This document shows, one piece after another, positions 16,899 through 26,258 of a DNA stretch of 64,000 bases. Position 1 is the stretch's first letter; each line of letters begins with the position of its first letter. The position numbers and the translations under genes were made by a program. This DNA is from Actinokineospora auranticolor (lineage in GTDB: Bacteria > Actinomycetota > Actinomycetes > Mycobacteriales > Pseudonocardiaceae): NCBI RefSeq assembly GCF_002934265.1, contig NZ_PTIX01000024.1, positions 1 to 64,000 on the forward strand. Reading direction: 5' to 3'. The notes beneath the pieces are model-generated. The model was not told where the DNA came from and did not search any database. It saw only the letters and a list, made by a program, of their open reading frames with translations.

Positions 16899-17843
16899 AT
16901 GGGAGGACCCCGACGAGTGCACCGGTTCGGCCGCACCGATCGCGCGAGTTCGTCGGACGAGATCGGCAACATCCCGCACCAGCGAGACCTGCGCCGTTCG
17001 GCGCACCTGTTCGGTGTGGTGACGTCCGTGGTCGTCACGGCCTCGGTGGTGTTCGGGAACCGGATCTCCCCGATCTGGCTGGTGCTCGTCCTGATCGGCT
17101 GCTCGGCGATGATCGTTCTCGCGAACCGGCTGGTCGTCGACGGGCTCGACCACACCGACGGGCCGCCCGCGATGCCGATGCCGCGCAGGCTGTTGAGCGT
17201 GGTGCTGGGGGCGGTCGTGGCCTACTCGGTGCTGTTCTGGGTGTTCGGTTCCCGCGTCGACGCCGTGCGCTACGACCCGGCCCCGGACCGCTGGGGTGTC
17301 GAACAGCACCGTCTGGACGTCGAACAGGCCGAGCAAGAGGAGATCTCGCGGACCCCCGAGACCGCGCCGGAGATGGACCCGGAAGTCCTGCGACTGCGCA
17401 AGCAACTGGACGACACGGCCGCGGCCGAGCGCAAGGCGACGGAGACGGCGTTGTGCGAGTTCGACGGAACCTGCGGCACGCGCCACAAGGGCGACGGCGA
17501 CGCCTACCGGATGCGGGTGGCGGACCGCGACGAGCTGACGCGGAAGGTGGCCGCCATCACCGCCCAACTCGACCAGGCGAAGGCCGCGGCCCGCAGCCGC
17601 GCGGACAACCTCGCCCAGGCCAAGAAGAGCGCCAGGTCCCGTCTCGCGGCGATCGACCGGGAACGGCGCGAACTCGGACCACGGCCCGCCAATCCGACCA
17701 CGTGGTGGTCGGCGGTGATCGCCGTCGGGTCGCGCTACTGGGGCGGTGTCAGCGCGGTGTCGGTCGGCGCGCTCCTCGGCTACCTCGCCGTGGATTGGTG
17801 GGCGTTCCTGTGCCACCTGCGCCGGATCTGCAAAGGGGAGTGA
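16899..17843 (+). CDS. DUF4407-like membrane/coiled-coil protein
   Basis: A 314-residue protein with three N-terminal hydrophobic helices, a central charged coiled coil and a final hydrophobic segment before ICKGE. The central CEFDGTCGTRHKGDGDAY resembles the conserved C-E-x-DGT-G-T-x-x-x-G-GP-Y motif of DUF4407 proteins, although one glycine is replaced by Cys. Such proteins are membrane-anchored with an extracytoplasmic coil; their role is unknown. It follows the VWA gene by 18 bp and its stop abuts the next start, supporting one operon. Confidence 0.72.
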   Translation: MGGPRRVHRFGRTDRASSSDEIGNIPHQRDLRRSAHLFGVVTSVVVTASVVFGNRISPIWLVLVLIGCSAMIVLANRLVVDGLDHTDGPPAMPMPRRLLSVVLGAVVAYSVLFWVFGSRVDAVRYDPAPDRWGVEQHRLDVEQAEQEEISRTPETAPEMDPEVLRLRKQLDDTAAAERKATETALCEFDGTCGTRHKGDGDAYRMRVADRDELTRKVAAITAQLDQAKAAARSRADNLAQAKKSARSRLAAIDRERRELGPRPANPTTWWSAVIAVGSRYWGGVSAVSVGALLGYLAVDWWAFLCHLRRICKGE

Positions 17844-17848
17844 CGACC

Positions 17849-18835
17849 GTGGCGAGTGGTGTGGACGTCGACCTGGTCACGGTCAAGGACGCCGCCCGGA
17901 AGCTCAATTCCCGGGTGGAGTCGGAGTGGCGGCTCGCGCGCGGCAAGGCGGTGCAGTCCACCTGCGACGTCGTCAAGCTGGTCGCCGACTTCCTCGACCG
18001 TTCCCTCACCGACGGCAAGTCCGCGGAGCTCGTCCGCTTCCTCCGGCAGGACAAGGCCTACACCGAGTTGGCCGCGGACGTCGGCGACACGCTCGACACC
18101 ATCGACAACTGCCTGAACGCCTTGGACCGGGGTGGGTCTGCGACCTCTCTCGCCAAGCTGCTGGGCGACTTCGCCAACCAGCTCTGCGATCTGGTCGAGC
18201 AGGCCATCAGCGCGTACCTGGAGGTGGCCAAGAAAGCGGTCGCCGACGACATCAGGTTGGCGGAGGCCAGGGACCACGCCACCGTCATCGCGGGTGCGGC
18301 CAGGAAGGCGATCTACACCTGGCGCCTGATGGCCGAACCGCCCCCGACACGCGCCGCCGACAAGGCGGCCCGCGAGATCAGCCACTACTACGACGACCAC
18401 GCCAAGCGGGAGACCAGCCACGCCAATCGGTTGCGGTTCATCGCGGGCAGCCTGCTGGCGCTCATCGCGGTAGGCGCCCTGGTGATCACGCTGTGGTTGG
18501 ACGGCAGCCCGCTGGGCGAGGAGCTGGTGCGGCTCTCGGCCACCGTCCCCATCGCCGTGCTCGCGGGCTACCTGGCCAGGGAATCGGCGCGGCACCGGGC
18601 GTCGGCGCGGTGGGCCGGTGAGTTGGCGATCGCCATGTCCACCCTCGCCGACTACACCGAACCCCTGGGCGAGCAGGGCATCGAACTCCGTCGCGTGCTC
18701 GGCATGCGCATGTTCGGCCAGACCGAGCCGGAGCGAAGACCGGACGGCCTCTACGACGACGTGACCGCCCTGGTCGACCGGCTCAACGAGGCGCTGCGAA
18801 CCCTGCTCGACTCCCTGGACCGGCTGCGCAAGTGA
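17849..18835 (+). CDS. helical protein with two-TM hairpin, unknown
   Basis: A 328-residue protein. The first about 190 residues are helical and charged. Then comes a two-helix membrane hairpin, LRFIAGSLLALIAVGALVI and VPIAVLAGYLARES, and a C-terminal helical tail ending DRLRK. The arrangement of a long coil plus two adjacent TMs resembles SLATT-type membrane effectors loosely, but no family match can be claimed. GTG 17849 is chosen because AAGGGGAG is 8-10 bases upstream; GTG 17840 would overlap the previous stop. It sits between the DUF4407 and tubulin-like genes. Confidence 0.68.
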   Translation: MASGVDVDLVTVKDAARKLNSRVESEWRLARGKAVQSTCDVVKLVADFLDRSLTDGKSAELVRFLRQDKAYTELAADVGDTLDTIDNCLNALDRGGSATSLAKLLGDFANQLCDLVEQAISAYLEVAKKAVADDIRLAEARDHATVIAGAARKAIYTWRLMAEPPPTRAADKAAREISHYYDDHAKRETSHANRLRFIAGSLLALIAVGALVITLWLDGSPLGEELVRLSATVPIAVLAGYLARESARHRASARWAGELAIAMSTLADYTEPLGEQGIELRRVLGMRMFGQTEPERRPDGLYDDVTALVDRLNEALRTLLDSLDRLRK

Positions 18836-18869
18836 CACCCCAACTCCCTGCCCGTGAGGACGTGCCGCG

Positions 18870-21800
18870 ATGAGGATCTACCAACCGATGTTGTTCGTCG
18901 GGCTCGGCGGCACCGGCTGCAAGGTCGGTGCCGAGCTGGAGAAGCGGCTGCGCGAGGAGTTGTGCGGCCCCGACGGGACCCGGCTGCTCGGTGACATCCA
19001 GAACCCGAACTTCCTGCCCTACCAGCTCCCGTCGTGCCTGCAATTCGTCTACGCGGACCTGAGCACGACCGAGCTGCACCGGGTGCGCCGCGAGGTCGTG
19101 CCCGGCCGCGAGCACGAGCAGGCCGCGCAGCGGACCATGCACCAGATCGCGGACCTGGTGCCCGCCAAGCTCGCCAACTCCGCCGACGTGGCGCAGAGCC
19201 TGCGGATCAACACCGACGAGGACACCATCCAGTGGCTGCCCGGCCGGGAGAGCGACCCGCGGATCGGGCCGCTGGTGCGCGGGGCGGGCCAGCTGCCGAC
19301 GGTCGGGCGCGCGGTGCTCTTCGAAACCCTGCGGCGCAACCGGGACACCGCCCTGCTGGGGGTGAAGAAGGCGCTGGCCGACATCAACGAGTCCGCGGGC
19401 GAGCTGCTCGTGGTCAGCGGCAAGCGCACCCAGCGGGTCGACCCGGTGATCGTGTTCGTGGTGTTCTCCGTGGCGGGCGGCACCGGCAGCGGCATCTTCT
19501 ACGACTACCTGCACCTGATCGGCGACCTGATGCGCGAGGGCGGCAAGGTGGCGGAGATCTACCCGCTGGTCCTGATGCCCTCGGCGTTCGACGACGGTCA
19601 GGGCGGCGGCAGGCCCGCCGAGCTCAACGCCGGTTCGGCGCTGGTCGACCTGTTCCGGCTCATAGACGACCAGAACGCCCAGGGGTCCCCGGACGCGCTC
19701 GACGCCAGGGGCACGCACGGCGCCGTGTCGGTGCGCTACCCCGGCCTCGGGCAGGTGCAGCTGCAGCCGAACGTGGTGCAGACGGCGTTCCTGTTCGGCA
19801 GGCCGGTCGGCGGCGTGCGGCGCGACGACCTCAACCGCTCCATGGTGTCGCTGATGGTGTCCCTGATCGGTGCGGGCCCCACGGACCAGGACGACGACGA
19901 GGGCCGGGCGACCCGGCCGTACCAGTCGTTCGCGGACGGGTTCATCAACAGCAAGGTCGACCGGCACGCCACCGCGGACACCGGCGTCGGTCGACGCGGC
20001 GTCACCACGAGCGCCGTCGCCGCGCTGACCACCCCGCTGCTCGAACTCACCGACGTGGTCTCCTCCCACCTGCTCGCCAACGCCGTGAACGAGCTCCTGG
20101 TCCCGCCGGGCGCGATGGAGACCAACAAGCAGTACATCCGCCAGTTCGTCACCGCCGCGGGCCTGGACCGGCTGCTGGAGGCCACACCGGGTCGGATCCC
20201 GCCCCAGGGCAGCCCGGTCGGGTACGGACCGGTCGTGGCGGCGCTGACCGAACGCGCGAACGCCATGGGCACCGCCATCGACCGCGGCCAGGAGGCACTC
20301 GCGGCACCGGTCGCCGCGCTCGCGCAGAACTTCGACCCGACGGCGGCGGCGGGCGCCGTGCTGCGGCACATCGACCTGTTCCAGTTGTGGCGCACGGTGT
20401 TCGGCCACCGCGACCTGGTCGACCCCCTGGACGTGGGCGGTTTCCGGGCGCTGCTGGAGGGGTGGCGCTCCCCGCCGCCCGCGCCGCCGGGGCTCAACGC
20501 CGCCGTCCCGCCCATGCCGACGAACCTGCCCAAGCGCCTCATGCAGCGGATGCGGATGGCCGACGAGCCGGTGCGGGCCGTGCTGCGCGCGCAGGACACC
20601 TGGTACCACTGGCAGACCAGGCGGATCTGGAACGCGGCGTGGAACGACAGCCACCGGCTGTGGAGCAGGCCGTGGCACGCCTTCCTCGAGGAGTTCAAGG
20701 CGATCCACGACCAGTTCGTCGCGCACGCCCACAACGACCCGCACCAGTTCGACCAGCGCTCCAAGGACCTCTACAAGTCCCGGGTCGGCGTCACCTACCT
20801 GCTGCCGCCCGAGGACCGCGGCCTGGAGGGCTTCTACCAGGGGGTGCTCGCCCGGCTGAAGCAGGACTACTCCCAGCACCTGGGGCCCAACGCGCACGAG
20901 GGGCACCTGCTGAACCTGCTGCTCGGCCAGGAGGGCTGGGTCGCGGCGTTCACCAAGGGGCGCAAGGACCCGGAGGCCGCGGTCGCCGACGTGCGGCAGC
21001 GGATCAAGGAGGCGGTCACCGAGCGCGTCCGCCCCGGCGACCGGGGCAAGCCCGCGCTGGTGCCGAGGATGGACGACCTGCTGGCCAACGCCGTGCAGCG
21101 GCGCGACAACAGCGTCACCGACGTGGACCTCAACCGGTTCCGGCAGAAGCTCGCCGAGCTGGTGCCCGGCGGGTTCGCACCGGACGGTCACGCGCCGCTG
21201 AAGGTGCTGTTCACCTACCCGGCCGCGCAGGAGGACGTCGAGGTCGAGCGGTTCCTGCGGCACGAGGTCTCGCTCCCGGTCGACATGGTCGGCGAACCGG
21301 AGTTCCGCGCGGTGCAGGCCGACTCGATGGTCGTGGTGCTCAACCGCAGCTCGATGGGCATCACCGAGGTGCCGGAACTGCGCCGGGTGGTCAAGCAGTG
21401 GGCGAGCGCGCAGCGGGACCCGCAACCGATGGACACCCTGCCGTGGCGGCGCAGGCTCGGCCAGGAGGGCAACTACCTGCTGATGGACGAACGCGACCGG
21501 GTGCAGGTGCTGCACCGGCTGCTCTGCGCCGCCTGGGACGGCAAGATCACCGTCGTCGGGTCCCCCGCCAGCCCGGACCGGATCACCGTCGCGCTCGGCA
21601 GCCGCGAGGCCGTGTGGATGGAGCTGGACCTGGAGCCGCTGGGCGCGCTGTCGTCGTGGGCCAGCGCCCTGCAGTCCTACGAGCGGTGGATCCTCACCGA
21701 CGACAGCCAGACCCGCCGCAGCCTGGCCGCGCGGCTGATGTCGGCCGTCCCGGCCCGGGCCGACCGCTCGCCGTCGCTGCCCGCCAAGGAGTACACCGTC

Positions 21801-22019
21801 CTGGTCGACCTGGCCGAGCACGAGCTGGCCAAGGTCGCCGAGGCCGAGCGCAACCGCGTGCTCAGCACCGACCCGCAGCTCGGTGTGTGCCGGGAGTTCT
21901 GGTCGCGCGCGCTGCCGAGCGCGCTGGCCCAGCCGGTCGGCGCGACCGCCAAGAACCTGGTCGACCTGCGCGAGCAGGCCGAGGCGGCGCGCGGGCTCGG
22001 TGGTGAGGACCTGGCATGA
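18870..22019 (+). CDS. tubulin/FtsZ-like GTPase (Tubulin_2-type), 1049 aa
   Basis: The N-terminus carries an FtsZ/tubulin-style nucleotide-binding start, FVGLGGTGCKVG (residues 9-20). The tubulin signature glycine loop follows at about 200-208 as SVAGGTGSG, then IFYDYLHLI. This is the organisation of the large tubulin-like family (Pfam Tubulin_2), which is much longer than FtsZ. The remaining about 700 residues are of unknown fold. The family is presumed to bind GTP and perhaps polymerise on the cytosolic side of the membrane. Its stop shares ATGA with the next start, so it is co-translated with a membrane partner. A 1012-codon antisense frame over the gene is a composition artefact. Confidence 0.85.
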   Translation: MRIYQPMLFVGLGGTGCKVGAELEKRLREELCGPDGTRLLGDIQNPNFLPYQLPSCLQFVYADLSTTELHRVRREVVPGREHEQAAQRTMHQIADLVPAKLANSADVAQSLRINTDEDTIQWLPGRESDPRIGPLVRGAGQLPTVGRAVLFETLRRNRDTALLGVKKALADINESAGELLVVSGKRTQRVDPVIVFVVFSVAGGTGSGIFYDYLHLIGDLMREGGKVAEIYPLVLMPSAFDDGQGGGRPAELNAGSALVDLFRLIDDQNAQGSPDALDARGTHGAVSVRYPGLGQVQLQPNVVQTAFLFGRPVGGVRRDDLNRSMVSLMVSLIGAGPTDQDDDEGRATRPYQSFADGFINSKVDRHATADTGVGRRGVTTSAVAALTTPLLELTDVVSSHLLANAVNELLVPPGAMETNKQYIRQFVTAAGLDRLLEATPGRIPPQGSPVGYGPVVAALTERANAMGTAIDRGQEALAAPVAALAQNFDPTAAAGAVLRHIDLFQLWRTVFGHRDLVDPLDVGGFRALLEGWRSPPPAPPGLNAAVPPMPTNLPKRLMQRMRMADEPVRAVLRAQDTWYHWQTRRIWNAAWNDSHRLWSRPWHAFLEEFKAIHDQFVAHAHNDPHQFDQRSKDLYKSRVGVTYLLPPEDRGLEGFYQGVLARLKQDYSQHLGPNAHEGHLLNLLLGQEGWVAAFTKGRKDPEAAVADVRQRIKEAVTERVRPGDRGKPALVPRMDDLLANAVQRRDNSVTDVDLNRFRQKLAELVPGGFAPDGHAPLKVLFTYPAAQEDVEVERFLRHEVSLPVDMVGEPEFRAVQADSMVVVLNRSSMGITEVPELRRVVKQWASAQRDPQPMDTLPWRRRLGQEGNYLLMDERDRVQVLHRLLCAAWDGKITVVGSPASPDRITVALGSREAVWMELDLEPLGALSSWASALQSYERWILTDDSQTRRSLAARLMSAVPARADRSPSLPAKEYTVLVDLAEHELAKVAEAERNRVLSTDPQLGVCREFWSRALPSALAQPVGATAKNLVDLREQAEAARGLGGEDLA

Positions 22020-24199
22020 GCACTTCCGACGTGGTCGTGGTCGACCTGCGCGGCGGCGGCGTGGCCCCCGCGGACCCGGCGGGCGGGGTGGTGGTGGTCG
22101 ACGACGCCGCCGACCTGGTCGCGCACGCCGAGACGTACATGTCCCTGGTGGGCGCGGACATGGTCACCGCGGTGGTGTGCCTCGCGGTGGGGGAAGCCGC
22201 CACCGGCGACCCGCTCGACGGTGTCGTCCTCACCCTCCCACCCGCGTTGCGGCACGCCACCGTGCTGTGGATCGGCAACCCGACCGGGGTCGAGTGGGCC
22301 CCGGACAGCGCGGCGCCGAGACCCGCGGCGCACCGGGGCGACACGCTCGACTCGCTCGTCGCGGCCCTGCGCGACCCGCACCTGTTCGACCGCGTCATCG
22401 CCGCCGCCGAGGAACTCCCGGCGTCGGCGGCCAACCCCGGCGTCCGGCTGGTCTCGCACTCGGCCGACCTCGCCGAGCTGGCCGAGGCGCGGGCGGCGGC
22501 CGTCCGCTCGCTGTGCGCGGGCGACCAGCCCGCCACGCACGACCTGTCGGCGGGGCTCGGCCGCACGCCGCTGCTCAGCGGTCAGATCGGGGTGGTGCTG
22601 TCCGGCCCGGTGCAGGCGGCCCGCGCGGACGCGGTGCGCAGGCTCGCCGAGGTCGAGCGGCTGGCTGGGGTGCTCGGCACGGTCAAGGCCCTGCTGGGCA
22701 CGGCCCGGTCGACGGCGGGCCTGTCGGACCAGGTGGTCTGGGCCGGGCAGGCGGCGGAGAACTACCGCGCGGGCGTGGTCGAGTTGCTGAACCGGGTGGA
22801 CGGGCACCTGCAGGTGGGCGACCCGTCGGTGGAGTCGGTGCGGGAGATGGGGGTGCCCGCTCCGCGCGAAGCCGATCCGGCCGAGGTCACCCGGCACCTG
22901 CGGACGGTCGTCGACGAGCGGCTCCGCGCGGGCGCCGCGTTGCCGGCGGTGGCCCGCGAACTGCGGCAGTTGGTGGCCACGAGCCGCCCCCAGGGCTGCA
23001 TGGCCGCCCTCGACGAGGCCCGGGCGATCGGGCCGCTTTCCCTGACCGCGCCGGGGTTCCGCCGCTGGCCGCTCGGTCTGGGGGCGCTGCCGGTCGTCTT
23101 CCTCAGCTGCGCGGCGATGGTGTACCTGCTCGGGCCGGGGTGGTCCGGCTGGCTCGCGGGTGTCCTGCTCGCCGCGGCGTGGACCGGCGCGGGGTGGCTG
23201 CTGCTCGCCCGCAGGCCCGGCGTGGACAGCTTCTCCGCGACGGCCCCGCCCGCGTTCGGCGTCTACGGGTCGACCGCGCTCGGTGGGGCGGTCCTGGCCG
23301 GGATCGGTCTGGTCTTCACCACGCCGAAGCGGATGCCACCGCTGGTGGCGGACATCGTCGCGGTGGCGCTGGTGCTGGTCTGCTTCGCCGTGGTCGCCAC
23401 GAGCTGGAAGGCCGCCGCGCGCCGGTGGCAGGCCGCGCTGCGGGTCGCGCCGGTGCGGGACGCGATCTCGCAGCTGACCCGGATCGCCGAGGACACCGCG
23501 AGCCAGGCGTGGCTGCCCGTCGAGCGCAAGCGCGCCATCGCCGCCGCGGCCACGGCCGTCGCCGACGGGGTCCACGAGGTCGCGAACGCCCTCGCCGACG
23601 CGGGCAACCGGCTGTTCCTCGCCCCCGACACCGCCTCCGGTGGCGGTGCGGAGCAGATGGCCCGCCCGGTGCCGCGCGAGCTGTACACCGTGGTGCGCGG
23701 CGACCTGCTCGACGTGTGCCGCGCCGCGCTCGACCCGGCGTGGCCCGCCGCCGAGGCCGCGACGCGCACCGCGGCGGGCGTCTACGCGCAACGGCTGGAA
23801 CGGCTGCTCGGCGAATACGGCGCCGAGGTCCGCGGCCGGGGCCTGCTGTCCGCGACCGGCTTCAGCAGCGACCAGGCCACCCGCGACGAGCTGCTCGTCC
23901 GCACCTGGCAGGAGTCACCCGCGGCGCTGGCCGCCCTGCGCACCCGCGTCGACGACGACATGACGCAGCTGTGCGCGGGCGGCCACCTGCGCTACCTCAA
24001 CCGGACGGCGAGTCCCCAACTGGTCCGGTTCGCCCCGGCCCGGCTGCGCGTCGCGCTCGGCCGCGACAGTGTCCACAGTGGAGTGTCCAATGACCCCGGC
24101 ATCGCCTGGAGCGGCGCCGGGGAGTTCGTCGGCGCGTTGCGGCTGCTGCCGCTGCGGTCGGAGTCGGTGCGGCACGCACCGGGTGGGAGCGACAAGTGA
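22016..24199 (+). CDS. large membrane protein partnered with the tubulin-like GTPase
   Basis: A 727-residue protein coupled by ATGA to the tubulin-like gene and by GTGA to the kinase-like gene. About 350 N-terminal residues are Ala/Val/Asp-rich with Rossmann-like strands (VVVVDLRGGGV, GVVVVDDAADLV). Two paired hydrophobic regions follow (PVVFLSCAAMVYLL / WLAGVLLAAAWTGAGWLLL and GGAVLAGIGLVF / IVAVALVLVCFAVVAT), then a cytosolic helical C-terminus. I do not recognise a domain. Its position suggests that it anchors the tubulin-like protein at the membrane; this is inference. Confidence 0.7.
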   Translation: MSTSDVVVVDLRGGGVAPADPAGGVVVVDDAADLVAHAETYMSLVGADMVTAVVCLAVGEAATGDPLDGVVLTLPPALRHATVLWIGNPTGVEWAPDSAAPRPAAHRGDTLDSLVAALRDPHLFDRVIAAAEELPASAANPGVRLVSHSADLAELAEARAAAVRSLCAGDQPATHDLSAGLGRTPLLSGQIGVVLSGPVQAARADAVRRLAEVERLAGVLGTVKALLGTARSTAGLSDQVVWAGQAAENYRAGVVELLNRVDGHLQVGDPSVESVREMGVPAPREADPAEVTRHLRTVVDERLRAGAALPAVARELRQLVATSRPQGCMAALDEARAIGPLSLTAPGFRRWPLGLGALPVVFLSCAAMVYLLGPGWSGWLAGVLLAAAWTGAGWLLLARRPGVDSFSATAPPAFGVYGSTALGGAVLAGIGLVFTTPKRMPPLVADIVAVALVLVCFAVVATSWKAAARRWQAALRVAPVRDAISQLTRIAEDTASQAWLPVERKRAIAAAATAVADGVHEVANALADAGNRLFLAPDTASGGGAEQMARPVPRELYTVVRGDLLDVCRAALDPAWPAAEAATRTAAGVYAQRLERLLGEYGAEVRGRGLLSATGFSSDQATRDELLVRTWQESPAALAALRTRVDDDMTQLCAGGHLRYLNRTASPQLVRFAPARLRVALGRDSVHSGVSNDPGIAWSGAGEFVGALRLLPLRSESVRHAPGGSDK

Positions 24200-25182
24200 A
24201 CCCAGGCCCGCAGACCGTGCGCTGCCGGACCGTGGCAGGCGTGTGGCAGCAGATCGTCGTGGAGCACGTGAACGAGTTCCAGACGCCCGGCTCGGCGCTG
24301 CCGCAGGCCCTCGTCCGGGTCAACAACCAGCTCTACGTGCGCAAGTGCGTGCCGCCGCAGCGCGGTGCGCGGTCGCCGGGGCTCTACGACCTGCTGGACA
24401 ACGAGATCCGGGCGGGGTGCAGGCTCGGCCAGGTCTACGGCGCCCGGTTCCCGCAGGAGCTGGCGAACCTGGTCGGCTACGACATCGACGCGGAGGAGCC
24501 GTTCGCGCTGCTGCGCGCCTACCGCGGCGAACCGGTCGGCTCGAACCCGCGCTTCGAGGAGGCCGACGCGTGGCGGTTCCAGCACGGTGTGCTGCGGGCG
24601 CTGCAGCTGACCTCCGCCGCCGGGGTCGTGCACGGCGACGTCACCGCCCGGGCCCTGCGCTGGGACCACAGCCAGGTCCAGCTGGTCGACTTCGAGTCCG
24701 CCGAGCGCGTCGGCGACCGGCGCCGCCGCGGCACCGCGGCCACCCGCTCCCCGGAGCAGGCCGCGGGCACCGGCACCGTCGACCCCCGCGACGACGTGTG
24801 GGCCGCGAGCCAGCTCATCCGGGCGACGCAGTTGCAGGTCCCGTTCGACGAACAGCTGCCCGACCACAAGCTCGACCCGGACGGCCTGCGCGCGCTGCTC
24901 GCGCCGGTATTCGGCAACGCCGTGGAGCAGCGCCCGACGCCCACCGACCTCCTGGGCCGCATGCGCGGCAGCGCCACCCCGCTCGTCCCGGACGACCCCG
25001 ACCGGCACCTCGCGGTGGGCCACGAGATGTTCGAACAGGCCAGCCGGGCCAAACGCGGTACCCCCGTCAGCCCAGCCGCCAACGGCGGCAAACCGGCCCG
25101 CCGGGGCAAGCGCGCCTTCCCCTTCCTCGGCACCACGCTGCTGGTCGCCGGGATGATCATCGGAACGGTGGTGGCCCTGTGA
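24196..25182 (+). CDS. degenerate serine/threonine kinase-like protein with C-terminal TM
   Basis: A 328-residue protein with kinase lobes but altered motifs. The strand-3 lysine may be in LYVRKC. The catalytic loop reads VVHGDVTARALRW (HGD instead of HRD, no N at the usual place). The metal motif is DFE rather than DFG, followed by an APE-like RSPEQA. A positively charged segment precedes a C-terminal helix (FLGTTLLVAGMIIGTVVAL), so it is tail-anchored. The changes suggest a pseudokinase or a very divergent kinase. It is GTGA-coupled on both sides, so it is a constant part of the tubulin/GTPase operon. Confidence 0.75.
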   Translation: MNPGPQTVRCRTVAGVWQQIVVEHVNEFQTPGSALPQALVRVNNQLYVRKCVPPQRGARSPGLYDLLDNEIRAGCRLGQVYGARFPQELANLVGYDIDAEEPFALLRAYRGEPVGSNPRFEEADAWRFQHGVLRALQLTSAAGVVHGDVTARALRWDHSQVQLVDFESAERVGDRRRRGTAATRSPEQAAGTGTVDPRDDVWAASQLIRATQLQVPFDEQLPDHKLDPDGLRALLAPVFGNAVEQRPTPTDLLGRMRGSATPLVPDDPDRHLAVGHEMFEQASRAKRGTPVSPAANGGKPARRGKRAFPFLGTTLLVAGMIIGTVVAL

Positions 25183-26258
25183 CCGACCCCAACCCGTCTC
25201 CCCCCCGCCGCGTGCGCTGCCCCATCTGCGCCGACGACATCCCGTGGGCCGAGGAGCGCTTCATCTCGGTCTACAACGCGGGGAAGAACCAGTACGAGCA
25301 CATCGACGTGTCGAGGATGCCGGAGTCGAAACGGGCCGACCTGGCGCGCAACGGGTTCCGGCAGTGCCCCAACCCGTCGGAGGACACCAGCAGGCACTTC
25401 CTGCCCGCCACCTACGGCGACTACGGCAGCCCGCTGGTGGTCGGCCTGATCGGCGCCCCGGACTGCGGCAAGACGCACCTGCTGACGGCCATGATCCGCG
25501 AGGCGTACCTCAACGGGCTCGCACCGTACGGGATCACCGTGAAGGCACTGGACTTCGTGCGGCACGAGAAGTTCCACAAGGACTTCATCCAGCGGTTGGA
25601 GAAGGGGGAGGCGCTACCCGGTACCGAGACCGGCATCGCCGACGCCGCCGACATCCTCCTGCTGCGCGGACCGGCGGGCACCCGCCCGGTGACCTTCTTC
25701 GACGTCGCGGGCGAGGACTGGCAGAACACCGACGCGCGCAACCGATCCACCCGATTCCTCGTCGGCGCCACGGCCGCGATCTTCGTGCACGCCAGCGAGG
25801 ACCCACCGGACGCGGGCAAACCCCCGTTGACCGGGGAGAACCGCTCCTTCGACCTGGCCGTCGAACGCCTGCGCGCCGCCCGCCTGCCCGCCGTGGTCGC
25901 GGTGACCAAAGCCGACCGCCTGCGGTACCTCTCCCCCGTCGACCGCTGGCTGAGCCGCGGCAACGAGACCACGGTGGACCCGACCCGGATCCGCCAGGAG
26001 AGCAAGGACGTCTACGCGCACCTGCACAACACCGGCGCGGTGGGTTCCCTGGAGCCCTACCACGCCTTCCCCCGGTGCGCACTGCACTTCGTCTCGGCCA
26101 GCGGCGGCGACGCGGTCGGGAGACGCCCCGACGGCAGCGGCAAAGCCCACTTCCCGCGCGGGTTCCGACCCACCAGGGTCCTGGAGCCCCTGGTTTCGCT
26201 GCTCGCCATGACCGGCATGATCAACACTCCCGAGGCCGCCCAGGTAGGTGCACCGTGA
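25179..26258 (+). CDS. Zn-ribbon GTPase, core of GTPase-centred system
   Basis: A 359-residue cytosolic NTPase. An N-terminal CPIC pair (Cys14, Cys17) with RQCPN (Cys63) looks like a small zinc ribbon. The P-loop is GAPDCGKTH at 92-100, the switch II/G3 motif is DVAGEDW near 174 and the base-recognition motif is VTKADRL near 243 (TKxD for NKxD), giving a Ras-like/TRAFAC GTPase rather than an AAA or STAND ATPase. Zn-ribbon GTPases next to a GAP1-like protein are the central pair of the GTPase-centred conflict systems described in multicellular bacteria. GTG 25179 overlaps the kinase-like stop. Confidence 0.82.
   Translation: MTDPNPSPPRRVRCPICADDIPWAEERFISVYNAGKNQYEHIDVSRMPESKRADLARNGFRQCPNPSEDTSRHFLPATYGDYGSPLVVGLIGAPDCGKTHLLTAMIREAYLNGLAPYGITVKALDFVRHEKFHKDFIQRLEKGEALPGTETGIADAADILLLRGPAGTRPVTFFDVAGEDWQNTDARNRSTRFLVGATAAIFVHASEDPPDAGKPPLTGENRSFDLAVERLRAARLPAVVAVTKADRLRYLSPVDRWLSRGNETTVDPTRIRQESKDVYAHLHNTGAVGSLEPYHAFPRCALHFVSASGGDAVGRRPDGSGKAHFPRGFRPTRVLEPLVSLLAMTGMINTPEAAQVGAP

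Noticed and set aside
18783-21821. 1012-codon open frame antisense to the tubulin-like gene (similar long antisense frames at 1805-4846 and 14469-17816)
   Set aside because: Arg/Gly/Val/His-rich text without motifs; a known effect of very high third-position GC. The sense proteins carry clear domains.
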